Positions 33,693 to 45,405 of a DNA stretch of 64,000 bases are shown here, in pieces (the first letter of the stretch is position 1; each line of letters opens with the position of its first letter). The notes beneath the pieces were generated by a model, which ran no database searches, was not told where the DNA came from, and saw nothing but the letters and a program-made list of their open reading frames with translations. Both the position numbers and the translations under genes were made by a program. This DNA is from DATFDN01 sp963767645 (GTDB lineage: Bacteria; Pseudomonadota; Alphaproteobacteria; Acetobacterales; Acetobacteraceae): assembly GCA_963767645.1 (NCBI GenBank), contig CAVYEW010000008.1, positions 62,001-126,000 on the forward strand, in the 5' to 3' direction.

Positions 33693-35576
33693 TCACAGGA
33701 ACCCGACCGACAGCCACGGCACCGCGGCAACGACCGCTAGGGCGACGACCAGGGCCGCAAGATAGGGCCAGATGCGCCAGATCGCGTCGTCCGGCGACAC
33801 CCGGCCGATTGCGCAGGCGCTGAAGAAGCCGACGCCGAACGGTGGCGCGAACAGGCCAATGCCCATCGCCAGGATCACCACGATGGCGTAATGGACCTCA
33901 TGCACGCCAAGCGTGCGCGCGACCGGAAACAGCAGCGGCCCGAACAGCACGATGGCGGGGATGCCCTCCAGCACGCTGCCGAGCACGATAAACACCGCAA
34001 TGCTGATCGCCAGAAAGCCCCCCGTGCCGCCCGGCACATGCGCCATTGCCTGCACCAGCCATTGCGAGAAGCCCGACTGGGTGAGCGCCCAGGCCATCGC
34101 CGTCGCCGTGCCGATGATCAGCATCACCGCTCCGCTCAACGATACGGTCTCCACCAGCAGCGGATAAATCCGGCGCAGGTCGAACTCGCGATAGACCAGC
34201 ACGCCCAGCAGCACCGTATAGACCACGCCGACGGTCGAGACCTCGGTCGCCGTCGCGACGCCCCGCACGACGGCGAAGCGGATCACGAATGGCAGGGTCA
34301 GACCGGGCACGGCGATCAGGAAGGTGCGCAGCACCTCCTTGCTCGGTGCGCGTTGCGCGCCGCCCAGGTCCTCCTTGCGGGAGCGGAACCAGGCCACCGC
34401 CACCAAAGCCAGTGCCGCGACCACGGCCGGCAGCAGCCCGCCGGTGAACAGCGCCGAGATCGACACGTTCGTGACGGAGCCGATCGTAATCAGCACCAGG
34501 CTTGGCGGGATCGTCTCGGACATCGCCGAGGAGGACGCAAGCAGCGACGCGAGTTCGCCCGGATGGTTGCCGCGCCGCCGCATCTCGGGAAACAGCACCG
34601 GGGCGACCGCTGCCATGTCCGCCGCCTTGGACCCCGAGATGCCGGAGACAAGGTACATCGCCCCGAGCAGCACGTAGGAGAGCCCGCCGCGCACATGGCC
34701 GAGCAGCGCGGCCAGGAAGTTCACCATCACCCGCGCGATGCCGGTCATCTCCATCAGCAGACCGAGGAACACGAACATCGGCACCGAGAGCAGCAGCAGG
34801 TTCGACATCCCATCGTCCATGCGGTTCACCACCACGCTGATCGGCGTGGTGGAGACAAGGGCGAGGTAGGAGACGGTGGCGATGCCGAACGCGAAGGCGA
34901 TCGGCACGCCGATGGCGACCGCCGCGCCGACGATGCCGACGAAGAACAGGATCAGGCTGCCGCGCCCGATGGCGACCAGCGCCGGCTGCGCGGCCCACAG
35001 CGCCGCCGCGACCACGCCCACTGTCAGCACCGCCAGCAGCACGGCGCGCGGCCGGCCCGTCTGGAACAGCCGCAGCAAGGCCAGCATGGCGGCAAGCGCG
35101 GAGCCGACCAGGATCGCCGAGACCCGCCAGGCATCGGAGAACGGCAGCGTGGTCAGCTCGGTAAACACCTGCTGATCGACGTACTGCTTCGCCGGCAACA
35201 GGATCTCCAGCACGAAGACGATCACCACCAGCGCACCGACGGCACCGAACCATTCGGCAACGGCCGGCGGAACCCAGCCGACCAAGGTGGTCAGCCGCAT
35301 GTGCCCGTCGCGCCGCAGCGCCACCACCATGCCGAGCATCGACAGCCACAGGAACAGGAATGTCGCGAGCTCGTCGGACCAGATCAGCGGAGCATCAAAG
35401 ACGTAGCGGGAGACGACGCCGCAGAACAGGATGACGGTCTCCGCCAGAACCAGTATGGCGCCGATAGCCTCGGCGGCGGTGCCGATGACCAACGCCATAA
35501 GATCAGCGGCATGGCGCAACGCTGAGGGTTCCGCGCCGGCGGGAGGACGGCCCCTTTCGTGGGCCGAAGCCGTCAT
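33693..35576 (-). CDS. TRAP transporter permease, fused small and large subunits (DctQM)
   Basis: 627 residues. The N-terminal four-helix DctQ-like part (about 1-190, with SDELATFLFLWLSMLGMVVA and RRDGHMR) is fused to the 12-helix DctM part (about 205-627, with GVPIAFAFGIATV, GLSYVLLGAMYLVSGISGSKAADM and GLFAPPFGVGFF). TRAP systems import organic acids or amides with a Na+/H+ gradient, fed by a periplasmic binding protein; that gene overlaps by four bases upstream. Confidence 0.94.
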   Translation of the reverse strand: MTASAHERGRPPAGAEPSALRHAADLMALVIGTAAEAIGAILVLAETVILFCGVVSRYVFDAPLIWSDELATFLFLWLSMLGMVVALRRDGHMRLTTLVGWVPPAVAEWFGAVGALVVIVFVLEILLPAKQYVDQQVFTELTTLPFSDAWRVSAILVGSALAAMLALLRLFQTGRPRAVLLAVLTVGVVAAALWAAQPALVAIGRGSLILFFVGIVGAAVAIGVPIAFAFGIATVSYLALVSTTPISVVVNRMDDGMSNLLLLSVPMFVFLGLLMEMTGIARVMVNFLAALLGHVRGGLSYVLLGAMYLVSGISGSKAADMAAVAPVLFPEMRRRGNHPGELASLLASSSAMSETIPPSLVLITIGSVTNVSISALFTGGLLPAVVAALALVAVAWFRSRKEDLGGAQRAPSKEVLRTFLIAVPGLTLPFVIRFAVVRGVATATEVSTVGVVYTVLLGVLVYREFDLRRIYPLLVETVSLSGAVMLIIGTATAMAWALTQSGFSQWLVQAMAHVPGGTGGFLAISIAVFIVLGSVLEGIPAIVLFGPLLFPVARTLGVHEVHYAIVVILAMGIGLFAPPFGVGFFSACAIGRVSPDDAIWRIWPYLAALVVALAVVAAVPWLSVGFL

Positions 35577-36586
35577 GCGAGCTTGCCGACGTACTTTTCA
35601 AGCAACGTCCAGCCGGGTTCGCCCATCTTCGCCTTCATCTCGGGGTAGAAGCCGGTCTGGCGCAGCTTCTCGCGGAACGGCGCGACATCGGGCTGATTGA
35701 AGATCATGCCCTTGCCCTTCAGCTTCTCGAGGATCGTCTTGTTGCCCTCGACCCAGTCCTGCCGCTCCTGCAGGGCAGCGGCGTCAAACACGCGCTCGGC
35801 CAGGTCCTGCAAGTCAGGCGGCAGGCGCTTCCAGGCGGCCATGTTGAACGCGACATGATAACCCGCCCATTGGTGGTTGGTGAGGCTGCAGTATTTCTGC
35901 ACCTCGTAGAGCTTGGCGACGTCGATCAGGATCAGCGGGTTCTCCTGACCGTCCACGACGCCGGTCTGCAAGGCGCTATACACTTCGCTGAAATTGATCG
36001 CCGTCGGCGACGCGCCAAGATGCTTGAACAGCGCAATCGGCAACGGTGCGACCGGCAGCCGTATCTTGAATCCCTGCAGGTCGGCCGGCGAGTTGATCGG
36101 CTTATTTCGGCTAGTAATCTCGCGGAACCCATGATCCCAGGTCCGCTTCAGGCAGTGCATGTTCGCCTTCTCGGTCTGCGCCCGCAGGAAGTCGCCCAGC
36201 TCCCCATCCATCGCCGCCCAGACCTGCTCATAGCTCGGGAAGGCGAAGCCGACGCCGGTGATGCCCTCCACAGGAATGCGGGGTGCCAGGAGATCGCCCG
36301 AGAGGGAGTACATCTCCACCGCACCGGAGATGCATTGCGCGAGCATGGAGGTGTCGGCGCCGAGCACGCTATTGGGATAGACCGTGATGTCGAGCCGGCC
36401 GCCGCTCTCGTTCTTGATCTTCGCCACGGCCTCGCGCGAGCGCACCATCATCGGATGGTCGATCGGCAGCACGCTGGCGAACTTGTAGCTGAATTCAGCG
36501 GCGTTGGCGGGGCGGCGCAGGATGGCAGCAGCGGCAAGACCGCCGGCGCCGGACAGCAGCGCGCGGCGGGAGACTGGGCTGAACAT
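35573..36586 (-). CDS. dctP: TRAP transporter substrate-binding protein (DctP)
   Basis: 337 residues. The leader has a twin-arginine-like SRRALLSGAGG and an ANAAEF cleavage region. The mature DctP fold has ITSRNKPINSPADLQGFKIR, the family segment with the ligand-clamping Arg, and SEVYSALQTGVVDGQENPL. Delivers ligand to DctQM. Upstream by 48 bases is an amidase, so the ligand may be an amide or its acid product; this is inference. Confidence 0.94.
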   Translation of the reverse strand: MFSPVSRRALLSGAGGLAAAAILRRPANAAEFSYKFASVLPIDHPMMVRSREAVAKIKNESGGRLDITVYPNSVLGADTSMLAQCISGAVEMYSLSGDLLAPRIPVEGITGVGFAFPSYEQVWAAMDGELGDFLRAQTEKANMHCLKRTWDHGFREITSRNKPINSPADLQGFKIRLPVAPLPIALFKHLGASPTAINFSEVYSALQTGVVDGQENPLILIDVAKLYEVQKYCSLTNHQWAGYHVAFNMAAWKRLPPDLQDLAERVFDAAALQERQDWVEGNKTILEKLKGKGMIFNQPDVAPFREKLRQTGFYPEMKAKMGEPGWTLLEKYVGKLA

Positions 36587-36634
36587 TCGATTTCCTCCTG
36601 GACGGCGCAGGCTGCCCGCGCCGGGCGCCGACCG

Positions 36635-38038
36635 TCAAGCCAGCGTCGGTCGGCGCGCGCGCGTGCCCATCGCGCGCTCGAATTGATGGCCCAGGCGGAG
36701 CAGCCGCGCCTCGCCCCAGGCCGGTCCGATGAACTCGATGCCGAGCGGCAGCCCCTGCGCGGTGAAGCCGCCGCACACCACCAGCGCCGGCACGGCGGCA
36801 ACGTTCGCCAGCGTGGTGAGGAACGGTTGCGCGAACCCCTGGTCGGGCCGCTGCTCGGTCAGCAGCGGGGCGGCACCAGCAGCCGGAACCGAAACCAGCA
36901 CGTCAAGTTTCGCGAACGAGGCCGCGACCTGTGCGATGAGGTCAGATCGTCGGCGCTGGGCGGCGATGTAGTCGGCGGCGCGGATCAGCGCACCGGCCAT
37001 CACCCGGATGCGGAACACGCGGGAGTACTCGCCGAGCCGCGTCCGCAGCATTGCCTCGTGCAGCGCGTACGCCTCCGCACAGATAATGATCCGGCCGACG
37101 GCATTGAATTCCGCCACTGGCGGAAGGCTTGCCTCCGTTACCCGGCAGCCGAGATCGCGAAGCACGCGAGCGGCGTCGGTCATCATGCGCAGCGTCTCCG
37201 GCGCGGCTGGTACATCGCGCTCGTAGTGGCTGCGCAGCAATCCCACCCGGAGCCCCTTCAGCGGTCCAGCGATCCCGCGGGCATAGGAAGCGCGCGGGGC
37301 CGGGATCGCGACCGAGGCCGGGTCGGCGGGATCGTGACCGGCAAGGACGTCGAGCAGAATGGCGCAATCCTGTGCGGTCCAGGCCATCGGCCCGGCGGTA
37401 TCCAGGCTGGGAGCCAGCGGGATTACCCCGCGCCGCGAAACGAGGCCGGGAGTCGGCTTTAGGCCGGCGATGCCGCAATAGGCAGCAGGCAGCCGGATCG
37501 AGCCGCCGGTGTCGGAACCGAGCGCGCCCAAGGCGAGGCAAGCCGCGACGGCGGCACCCGACCCGGAACTCGATCCTCCCGTGAACCGGCGCGAATCCCA
37601 CGGGTTTCGCGCCGGCGGCCAGGGCAGGTCGAAGGCGGGACCGCCAATGGCGAATTCGTGGGTGGCGAGCTTGCCCAGCATGACCGCACCCGCATCGCTG
37701 AGCCGGCGCACCGCCTCCGCATCCCGTCGCGGCACGTTGTCGGCGAGCAGACGCGAATGCGCCGTGGTCCGCACGCCGGCGGTCTCATAGATATCCTTGT
37801 AGGCAACCGGGATGCCGGTCAGTTTGCCGCCCTCGCCGGCGGCCAGAGCGCGGTCCGCGGCCCGGGCGGCGGCAAGCGCTTGGCGCTCGGTCACGGTGAT
37901 GAAGGCATTCAGCTTGGGATCGAGCGCGGCGATGCGGGCGAGCTGTGTCCGGGTCAACTCGACCGAGGACATCTTGCGGGCGGCAAGAAGGCGTCCCGCC
38001 TCGGCGATGGTCAGGTATTCGAACGTGTTTCCGCTCAT
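36635..38038 (-). CDS. Amidase signature family hydrolase (AtzE/GatA-like)
   Basis: 467 residues. Ser-cisSer-Lys triad: Lys in GIPVAYKDIYETAG (near 80), and the Gly/Ser-rich core GGSSSGSGAAVAACLALGALGSDTGGSIRLPAA (about 150-185; read in parts) with the cis-Ser and nucleophile Ser in DTGGSIR. Hydrolyses a C-N amide bond in the cytoplasm. It overlaps by four bases a short AtzG-like gene, as in AtzE-AtzG pairs, and precedes a TRAP transporter. Confidence 0.93.
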   Translation of the reverse strand: MSGNTFEYLTIAEAGRLLAARKMSSVELTRTQLARIAALDPKLNAFITVTERQALAAARAADRALAAGEGGKLTGIPVAYKDIYETAGVRTTAHSRLLADNVPRRDAEAVRRLSDAGAVMLGKLATHEFAIGGPAFDLPWPPARNPWDSRRFTGGSSSGSGAAVAACLALGALGSDTGGSIRLPAAYCGIAGLKPTPGLVSRRGVIPLAPSLDTAGPMAWTAQDCAILLDVLAGHDPADPASVAIPAPRASYARGIAGPLKGLRVGLLRSHYERDVPAAPETLRMMTDAARVLRDLGCRVTEASLPPVAEFNAVGRIIICAEAYALHEAMLRTRLGEYSRVFRIRVMAGALIRAADYIAAQRRRSDLIAQVAASFAKLDVLVSVPAAGAAPLLTEQRPDQGFAQPFLTTLANVAAVPALVVCGGFTAQGLPLGIEFIGPAWGEARLLRLGHQFERAMGTRARRPTLA

Positions 38039-38319
38039 CGTCGGCTGCGCACGGCCTTGCGCGCGGGCGCCGTCCTCGCTGCCGAGTCGGTCGCCGCGGG
38101 TGCGGGTGGCGGCGGCAGGCGGAATACGTAGGCAAGATCATCGGCAAGCGGCCGGTCGCGCGAAATGGCAGCAATCAGCCCCGCCACTTGCCGCCAGGCC
38201 AGGACCAGATCGGCCATCTGGCCGGAATTCAGCACGAGCCCGGTCGGCGCCAGCAATGCCTGCATCTCGGCCGGGGTCGGAGTGGACGCGGGCCTTTGCG
38301 GGGGCGCTGCCATGATCAT
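38035..38319 (-). CDS. AtzG-like (DUF4089) small amidase partner
   Basis: 94 residues; ATG 38319 or the in-frame ATG 38313. The core (about 15-70) has LAPTGLVLNSGQMADLVLAW, LIAAISRDRPLADDLAYVFR, resembling DUF4089/AtzG, a GatC-like subunit that clasps an AtzE amidase. The tail is Pro/Ala/Arg-rich. Four-base overlap with the amidase start implies coupled synthesis. First gene of the amidase-TRAP operon. Confidence 0.8.
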   Translation of the reverse strand: MIMAAPPQRPASTPTPAEMQALLAPTGLVLNSGQMADLVLAWRQVAGLIAAISRDRPLADDLAYVFRLPPPPAPAATDSAARTAPARKAVRSRR

Positions 38320-38454
38320 CCCGAAACCTTGTAGGAGGGTGTAACGACCCTACCTACCAGGCGCGCCGGGGGCAAGATTCAGCCGGGTTCCGGACAGATC
38401 AAACCATCTGCGGCGCGATCTCAGACGCAGCCCGTCTCCTACCGGCCGGACCGG

Positions 38455-40732
38455 TCAGACCAGCAGATTTTCCAGGCGGATCGGCAACTCGCGGACCCGC
38501 TTCCCGGTTGCGTGAAAGACCGCATTGGCGACGGCGGCATTGGTGCCGACATTGCCCAGCTCGCCCAGGCCCTTCACGCCCGCCGGATTGACCTCATGGT
38601 CCACCTCGGGAAGCATGATGACCCGCACGTCCTGGACGTCGGCATTCACCGGGACGAAATAGTCCTGAAGGTCGCGGTTGACGGTGCGCGCGGTACGCTC
38701 GTCGACCTCGGTGGCCTCGAGCAGCGCCGCGCTCATGCCCCAGATGAGGCCGCTCATCAGCTGGCTCCGCGCCGTGCGGGTGTTCATGATGCGCCCGGCG
38801 GAGAACGCGCCTACTAGCCGCGGCACGCGGATCTCGCGGGTGCGGGCATTGATCCGAACCTCGACGAATTCGGCTCCGAAGGCGTACATCGCCTTCTTGC
38901 CTTCGGGGCCGCCCGTCATCGTGGTCTTGCCCTCGTAAAGCTTCTGCACCGCGTCCGGCGAAGCTCCGTCGGGGATGAACTCGGCGTACTCCTCGATAGC
39001 GCCGGCCTTGAGCGCGCCGAAAACCTCGTGCAGCTTCTGTGAGGCGCCATCCTTCGCGACCACCTCGCCGTTGCTGATCGTAAGGTCGGTCGGATTTCTG
39101 CCGGCGAGCGGACCGCTATTGGAGCCCACGGCCGCATGGAACAGGCGGTCGCGGATCTGCTGGCAGGCCTTGAGGACAGCGGAACATACGCTGGCCGTGC
39201 TGTTGGAGCCGCCCGAGACCGGCGCGGGCGGAAGATTGGTGTCGCCCATCTCCACCTGGACCTTGGCGAAATCCACGCCGAGCTGCTCCGCCGCCATCTG
39301 ACCCGCTACGGTCCGAACGCCGGTGCCGATCTCGTGCGACGCGCTCTGCACCAGCACGTCGCCATCCGCGCGCAGGCGAACCCGCGCGGTCGCCGCGCCC
39401 ACATGCGTCGGATAGACCGAGGTTGCGCAGCCCATGCCGATCAGCCAGTCGCCGTCCCGCATCGAACCGGGCTTCGGGTTGCGCGCGGACCAGTTGAACG
39501 CCTGGGCGGCCTGGTCGAAGCACGGCATGAGCTGGCGGCTGGTGAATTGCTTGCCGTGGATCGGCTCCTTGTCGGTGTCGTTGACGCGGCGCAACTCGAT
39601 CGGGTCCATGCCGAGCTGATACGCCAGCTCGTCGATCGCGCTTTCCACCGCGAACACATAGGGAAGCTCGGGCGGCGAGCGCATATAGGCCGGGGTCTGG
39701 CGGTCGGCCTTCACAATGGTCACGTTGCTGGCGACCGAGCCGTAGCCGTACAGCCGCGTGGTCGTCTCCGTGCCGGCCACGGCATAGTTGTCGACGCGCG
39801 AGGTCAGCTCCCAGCCCTCATGGCTGAATGCCGTCATCTTGCCGTCCTGCGTCGCCCCGATGCGGATCCTCTGCCGAGTCGGCGCACGGTACGGCTCGGT
39901 CGTGAAGGCCTGGCTCCGGCTCACGACACAGCGCACCGGCCGATTGAGGCGCTTGGCGGCGAGCGCGACGATGGCGGTTCGCGGCGTGCTCGGCCCCTTC
40001 GATCCGAACCCGCCGCCGACATATGGCGCAATCACCCGCACGTCGGCAGGGTCCATCTGAAGCTGGCGCGCGATCTCGCCCCTGAGGCCGAACAGGTTCT
40101 GCGTCGGTTCGTAGATGGTGAGCTGCTTTCCGGTCCACGAAGCTGTCGTCGAGAACAGCTCCATCGGGTTATGGGTCTGGGTTGGCGTCCGGGTACTCGG
40201 CTTCGAGTTTTACTGGTGCCGACTGAAACGCGCTGGCGAAGTCGCCGACCGAGGGATTCTCCTTCGGCTTCGGGGCGTGACCCTGCGCCGGAAGGCTCTC
40301 GGTTCCGGGTGAATCGAAGTGCCCGCTCGGGTGCTGCTCCTCATAGTCGGCTTTGACCTTGCGGGCGGCTTCCTGCGCCGCCTCTAGCGTGTCCGCAACG
40401 ACCAGGGCCATAATCTGCCCGTCATGCGAGATCGCGCGGTCGTGCAGCGGACCGAGCGAGGTGTAGGCGCTGCCGAATTGCGGCTTCTTGATGCCGTCCA
40501 CGTCGCCGTAGCTGATGATGTCGAGGACGCCCGGGGTGGAGCGGGCCGCGTCGAGATCGAGCGACCGCACGCGGCCGCGGGCGATATTGCTCGTCACCAG
40601 GACGCCGAAGGCGACATTGTTCAGCGGGATGTCGGCGGCATAGCGCGCCTCGCCAGTCACCTTGAGCCGCGAGTCGATGCGCGGCACGGGCTGGCCCTGA
40701 TTGGCCTTGGGTTGTGGGGCTGCGGTGCTCAT
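38455..40732 (-). pseudogene. Molybdenum-binding subunit of aldehyde/xanthine oxidoreductase (PaoC-like), frameshifted
   Basis: Read from ATG 40732 (MSTAAPQPKANQGQPVPRID), the first domain runs to about residue 180, then one extra C near 40191-40193 shifts the frame: ...KLEAEY continues as RTPTQTHNPMEL in the next frame when it is dropped. The rest is intact to 38455, with the Mo-cofactor motifs YVGGGFGSKG, ASHEIGTGV, SGGSNSTAS and the catalytic Glu in KGLGELGNVG. Combined length is about 758 residues, fitting PaoC/YagR. Third gene of a PaoABC-like operon. Sequence error is as likely as gene loss because both halves are well conserved. Confidence 0.9.
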
Positions 40733-40733
40733 C

Positions 40734-41759
40734 TCACACCTTCATCGCCTTGGTTTCGAGCAAGGCGCGAACGATCGTCTGCTTGCCGATCGGCACCTTG
40801 AACGCGTTGTGAGGTTGCGTCCTGGCGGTCGCGAACGCGGCGTCGGCGGCCTGTATGGCAGTGGCTTCGTCGAGCGTCTTGCCCCTGAGCGCCGCCTCGG
40901 CTTCGTGTGCGCGCCAGGGAACGGTCGCCACGCCGCCGAGCGCGATGCGCGCCTCACGCACCGTGTCGCCATCAAGATCGAGCGCCACGGCAGCGGCGGT
41001 CAGCGCGAACTGATAGGAGTCTCGGTCGCGAATCTTCAGATAGCGCGAGCGTGCCGTCCACGGTCCCGCGGGGACATTGATGAACAGGATAAGCTCGCCG
41101 GGCCGGAGCGCGGTCTCCACGTTCGGCGTGTCGCCCGGCTGCCTGTGCAGGTCGGCAAACTTGATGCTGCGGGTGCCCTCCGGCCCCATTGTCTCCACCA
41201 TGGCGTCAAGCGCGATCAGCGCCTGGGCGAAATCGCCCGCATAGGTGGCGATGCAATGCTGGCTCGTTCCCAACACCGCGTGCTGCCGGTTGTAGCCGCC
41301 GAGCGCCGCGCAACCGGAGCCGGGCTGGCGCTTGTTGCAGTTCCAGGAAGTCTCGCGGAAATACTCGCACCGCGTGCGCTGGAGCACGTTGCCGCCGAGG
41401 CTGGCCATGTTGCGGATCTGCCTTGTCGCGGCGAGCTTCAAGGTGTCGTGGATCACCGGATACTGGCTCTTGACGACCGGATGGTCCTCTGCCTGCGCCA
41501 TGCGGACCAGCGCGCCGAACCGCAGCCCTTGGGCACCCGCCTCGATGCGGCCATACCGGGCAACCGGAAGCCGGTTGATGTCGACGAGGATGTCGGGCCG
41601 CATCACGTCGAGGGCCATGTAATCCGCCATGTTCGTGCCGCCGGCGATGAACTGGGCCGGCGCCTGAACAGGCGGAGTGTTCGGCTGCGCCTGACCGGCG
41701 CGCGCTACCTGGATCGCGGCTTCGACGCTCTCCGGGCGGCGATAGGCGAAGCGGTGCAT
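40734..41759 (-). CDS. FAD-binding subunit of aldehyde oxidoreductase (PaoB-like)
   Basis: 341 residues. FAD-binding fold of the CO-dehydrogenase medium-chain family, with PAQFIAGGTNMADYM and ATRQIRNMASLGGNVLQRTR. It has the extra cysteine loop RCEYFRETSWNCNKRQPGSG followed by CAALGG that in E. coli PaoB binds an additional [4Fe-4S] cluster. Carries electrons from the Mo site through the 2Fe-2S subunit to FAD. One base from the stop of paoA-like and one base before the Mo subunit. Confidence 0.93.
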   Translation of the reverse strand: MHRFAYRRPESVEAAIQVARAGQAQPNTPPVQAPAQFIAGGTNMADYMALDVMRPDILVDINRLPVARYGRIEAGAQGLRFGALVRMAQAEDHPVVKSQYPVIHDTLKLAATRQIRNMASLGGNVLQRTRCEYFRETSWNCNKRQPGSGCAALGGYNRQHAVLGTSQHCIATYAGDFAQALIALDAMVETMGPEGTRSIKFADLHRQPGDTPNVETALRPGELILFINVPAGPWTARSRYLKIRDRDSYQFALTAAAVALDLDGDTVREARIALGGVATVPWRAHEAEAALRGKTLDEATAIQAADAAFATARTQPHNAFKVPIGKQTIVRALLETKAMKV

Positions 41760-41760
41760 C

Positions 41761-42390
41761 TCAGGCCTCCTTCATCTCCGCCTTCGCCTGATTGATGGCG
41801 GCGACGATGTTCGGATAAGCGGCGCAGCGGCAGAGATTGCCGCTCATGTATTCGCGGATGTCGGCGTCCGTTCCGGCATGGCCCTCATGCACGCAGGCGA
41901 TCGCCGACATGATCTGGCCGGGCGTGCAGTAGCCGCACTGGAAGGCATCCTGGTCGATGAAGGCCTGCTGCATCGGGTGCAGGTTGCCCCCCGGACCCGC
42001 CAGACCCTCGATGGTGGTGATCTCGTGGCCTTCGGCCATCACCGCGAAGGTCATGCACGAGAGCACCCGCACCCCGTCGACGTGGACCGTGCAGGCGCCG
42101 CATTGGCCGTGCCCGCACCCCTTCTTCGTCCCCGTGAGGCCGATATGCTCGCGCAATGCGTCGAGTAAGGTGGTGCGCGGATCGAGACTGAGCGTCTGGA
42201 CCTGATTGTTCACCCGCAGCGTCACTGTTTCGGGTTGTCCGGCATCCGATCGGCGCTCCACGCCGGCGGGCTCGGCCGCCAAGGCTTCGGCTGCGATCGG
42301 CAGAGTAGCCCCGGTGGCCGCCGCGGCTCTGAGGAAGTTGCGCCGGCCGAGTCCGTGCCGGGTTTTCGAACCATCGTCGGAGATTGTCAT
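41761..42390 (-). CDS. 2Fe-2S subunit of aldehyde oxidoreductase (PaoA-like), Tat-exported
   Basis: 209 residues. A twin-arginine leader GRRNFLRAAAATGATLPIAA (about 15-40) predicts export of the folded complex to the periplasm, as for PaoABC. First cluster: CGHGQCGACTVHVDG with a later Cys; second: CGYCTPGQ and NLCRCAAYPNI. First gene of the operon. No paoD/xdhC-like cofactor chaperone is seen nearby. Confidence 0.94.
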   Translation of the reverse strand: MTISDDGSKTRHGLGRRNFLRAAAATGATLPIAAEALAAEPAGVERRSDAGQPETVTLRVNNQVQTLSLDPRTTLLDALREHIGLTGTKKGCGHGQCGACTVHVDGVRVLSCMTFAVMAEGHEITTIEGLAGPGGNLHPMQQAFIDQDAFQCGYCTPGQIMSAIACVHEGHAGTDADIREYMSGNLCRCAAYPNIVAAINQAKAEMKEA

Positions 42391-42424
42391 GGCGTAAGCC
42401 CTTAGCGCAGCAATGCAGCCTTGG

Positions 42425-43276
42425 TCAGTTCAGCCGTGTCCGCAACTCCTCCATCGCGGCACGGGCGCGGGCGGCGACCTCGCCTTGCGGGGCGAGGTCC
42501 AGGAAGCGCTCCAGGCAGCGCAACGCCGCCTGCACATGCCCGAGGCGCTGATGCATCAATCCGGCTTCGCGCCACAGCCCGGCATGGTCGGGGGCGATGC
42601 GCAGCATGTCCTCGGCGCAGACCACGGCGCCTTCCAGGTCGCCGGCGCCGAGCCGACGGGCCTTGATGTTGTTCTGCAGGCGCAGCAGCACCGCTCGAAC
42701 GTCCATGGGCCGCAGAAGCCCGGGGCGCAGCTCGGCCCGCTCGCCTTCGACCCGCTTCAATAGCGCGCGCAAGTGCCGCGCGTCGAGCGGTGTGCCGCCA
42801 TCGAACACGTCGAGGATCAACTGGCTGCCGCGCCCCGCGAGCGCGAACAGGAAATGGGCCGGAAAATCGACCCCGTGCGCACCCCAGCCGGCGGCGCGCG
42901 CGGCGTGGAGCCATAGGATGCCGAGCGCGACCGGCAATCCCTTCCGGCGCTCGATGACGCGGATCAGGTTGGCGTTGTCGAGATCGTCATACGTGTCCGG
43001 ATCGCCGCGAAACCCGTAGCGGCCGACCAGCAGCCCGGTCATGGCCTCCCCCAGCACCGGAAGCTCGGCGCCGCGTCCCAGGCCGCGTGCCAGCTCGACC
43101 GCCTCCCGCGCGATTGCGGTCAGCTCCGCCCGCGCGGCCTGCCAGTCTGCCGTCGGCGCATCCACGCGCGCGAGATGCAGCGCCGCCTCGGCAATGTCGA
43201 TCTCCGGGTCGGGCAGATGGCCGATGGCGTCAAGCGCGGCGCGCGGATCGCCTGAGGAAGGAGGCGGGGAGGACAT
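42425..43276 (-). CDS. SirB1 family protein (transglutaminase-like plus TPR)
   Basis: 283 residues. N-terminal transglutaminase-like region (NLIRVIERRKGLPVALGILW, HGVDFPAHFLFAL) without an evident Cys-His-Asp triad, then a C-terminal TPR-like part (AVVCAEDMLRIAPDHAGLWR, HVQAALRCLERFLDLAPQGE). The role of SirB1/YchA proteins is not settled. It follows thiC by 40 bases on the same strand and may be transcribed with it. Confidence 0.88.
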   Translation of the reverse strand: MSSPPPSSGDPRAALDAIGHLPDPEIDIAEAALHLARVDAPTADWQAARAELTAIAREAVELARGLGRGAELPVLGEAMTGLLVGRYGFRGDPDTYDDLDNANLIRVIERRKGLPVALGILWLHAARAAGWGAHGVDFPAHFLFALAGRGSQLILDVFDGGTPLDARHLRALLKRVEGERAELRPGLLRPMDVRAVLLRLQNNIKARRLGAGDLEGAVVCAEDMLRIAPDHAGLWREAGLMHQRLGHVQAALRCLERFLDLAPQGEVAARARAAMEELRTRLN

Positions 43277-43316
43277 GGGTCTGAGCTAGGGCCGCCTACG
43301 CCCCGCCGCAAGACGC

Positions 43317-45149
<1,833 letters not shown>

Positions 45150-45200
45150 AGGCGTCTCCCTAAGGCGATCCGGCGAGGGGTTCGGGTGTGGCGCGATGTC

Positions 45201-45304
45201 CCGTCCCTCCGCCGGCATGACCCGGATCAGGTGCAAGGGTCACCGGCGCCCGCGCCTGACGCGCTCCTGCCGGACTCTCAGCCCCCTGTGGCGGGACCCC
45301 CCTC
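45201..45304 (-). ncRNA. TPP riboswitch (thi box)
   Basis: On the minus strand: GGGGTCCCGC stem, the pyrimidine-sensing core GGCTGAGAGTCCGG, and the pyrophosphate helix with ACCTGATCCGGGTCATGCCG then GCGGAGGGA. These are the conserved thi-box blocks in correct order. It ends about 50 bases before the thiC ATG, so control is probably at translation initiation. Confidence 0.97.
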
Positions 45305-45405
45305 GGTGCGCGGGAGGATGGGCGGGGCCGGGCCAGGTGTCAATCTACACGACATCCTGTGGCCGCACGAACCGAACCGGCCATCCCGGAGATTGTTACA
45401 GTTCC

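Noticed and set aside
33891..35525. 544-codon plus-strand open frame opposite the TRAP permease
   Set aside because: Composition (His/Arg/Gln/Asp-rich, no hydrophobic core) is that of an antisense frame of a membrane protein gene.
45236..45236. Upstream ATG as the thiC start
   Set aside because: It lies within the TPP riboswitch; the extension has no ThiC similarity, and ATG 45149 gives the normal N-terminus.
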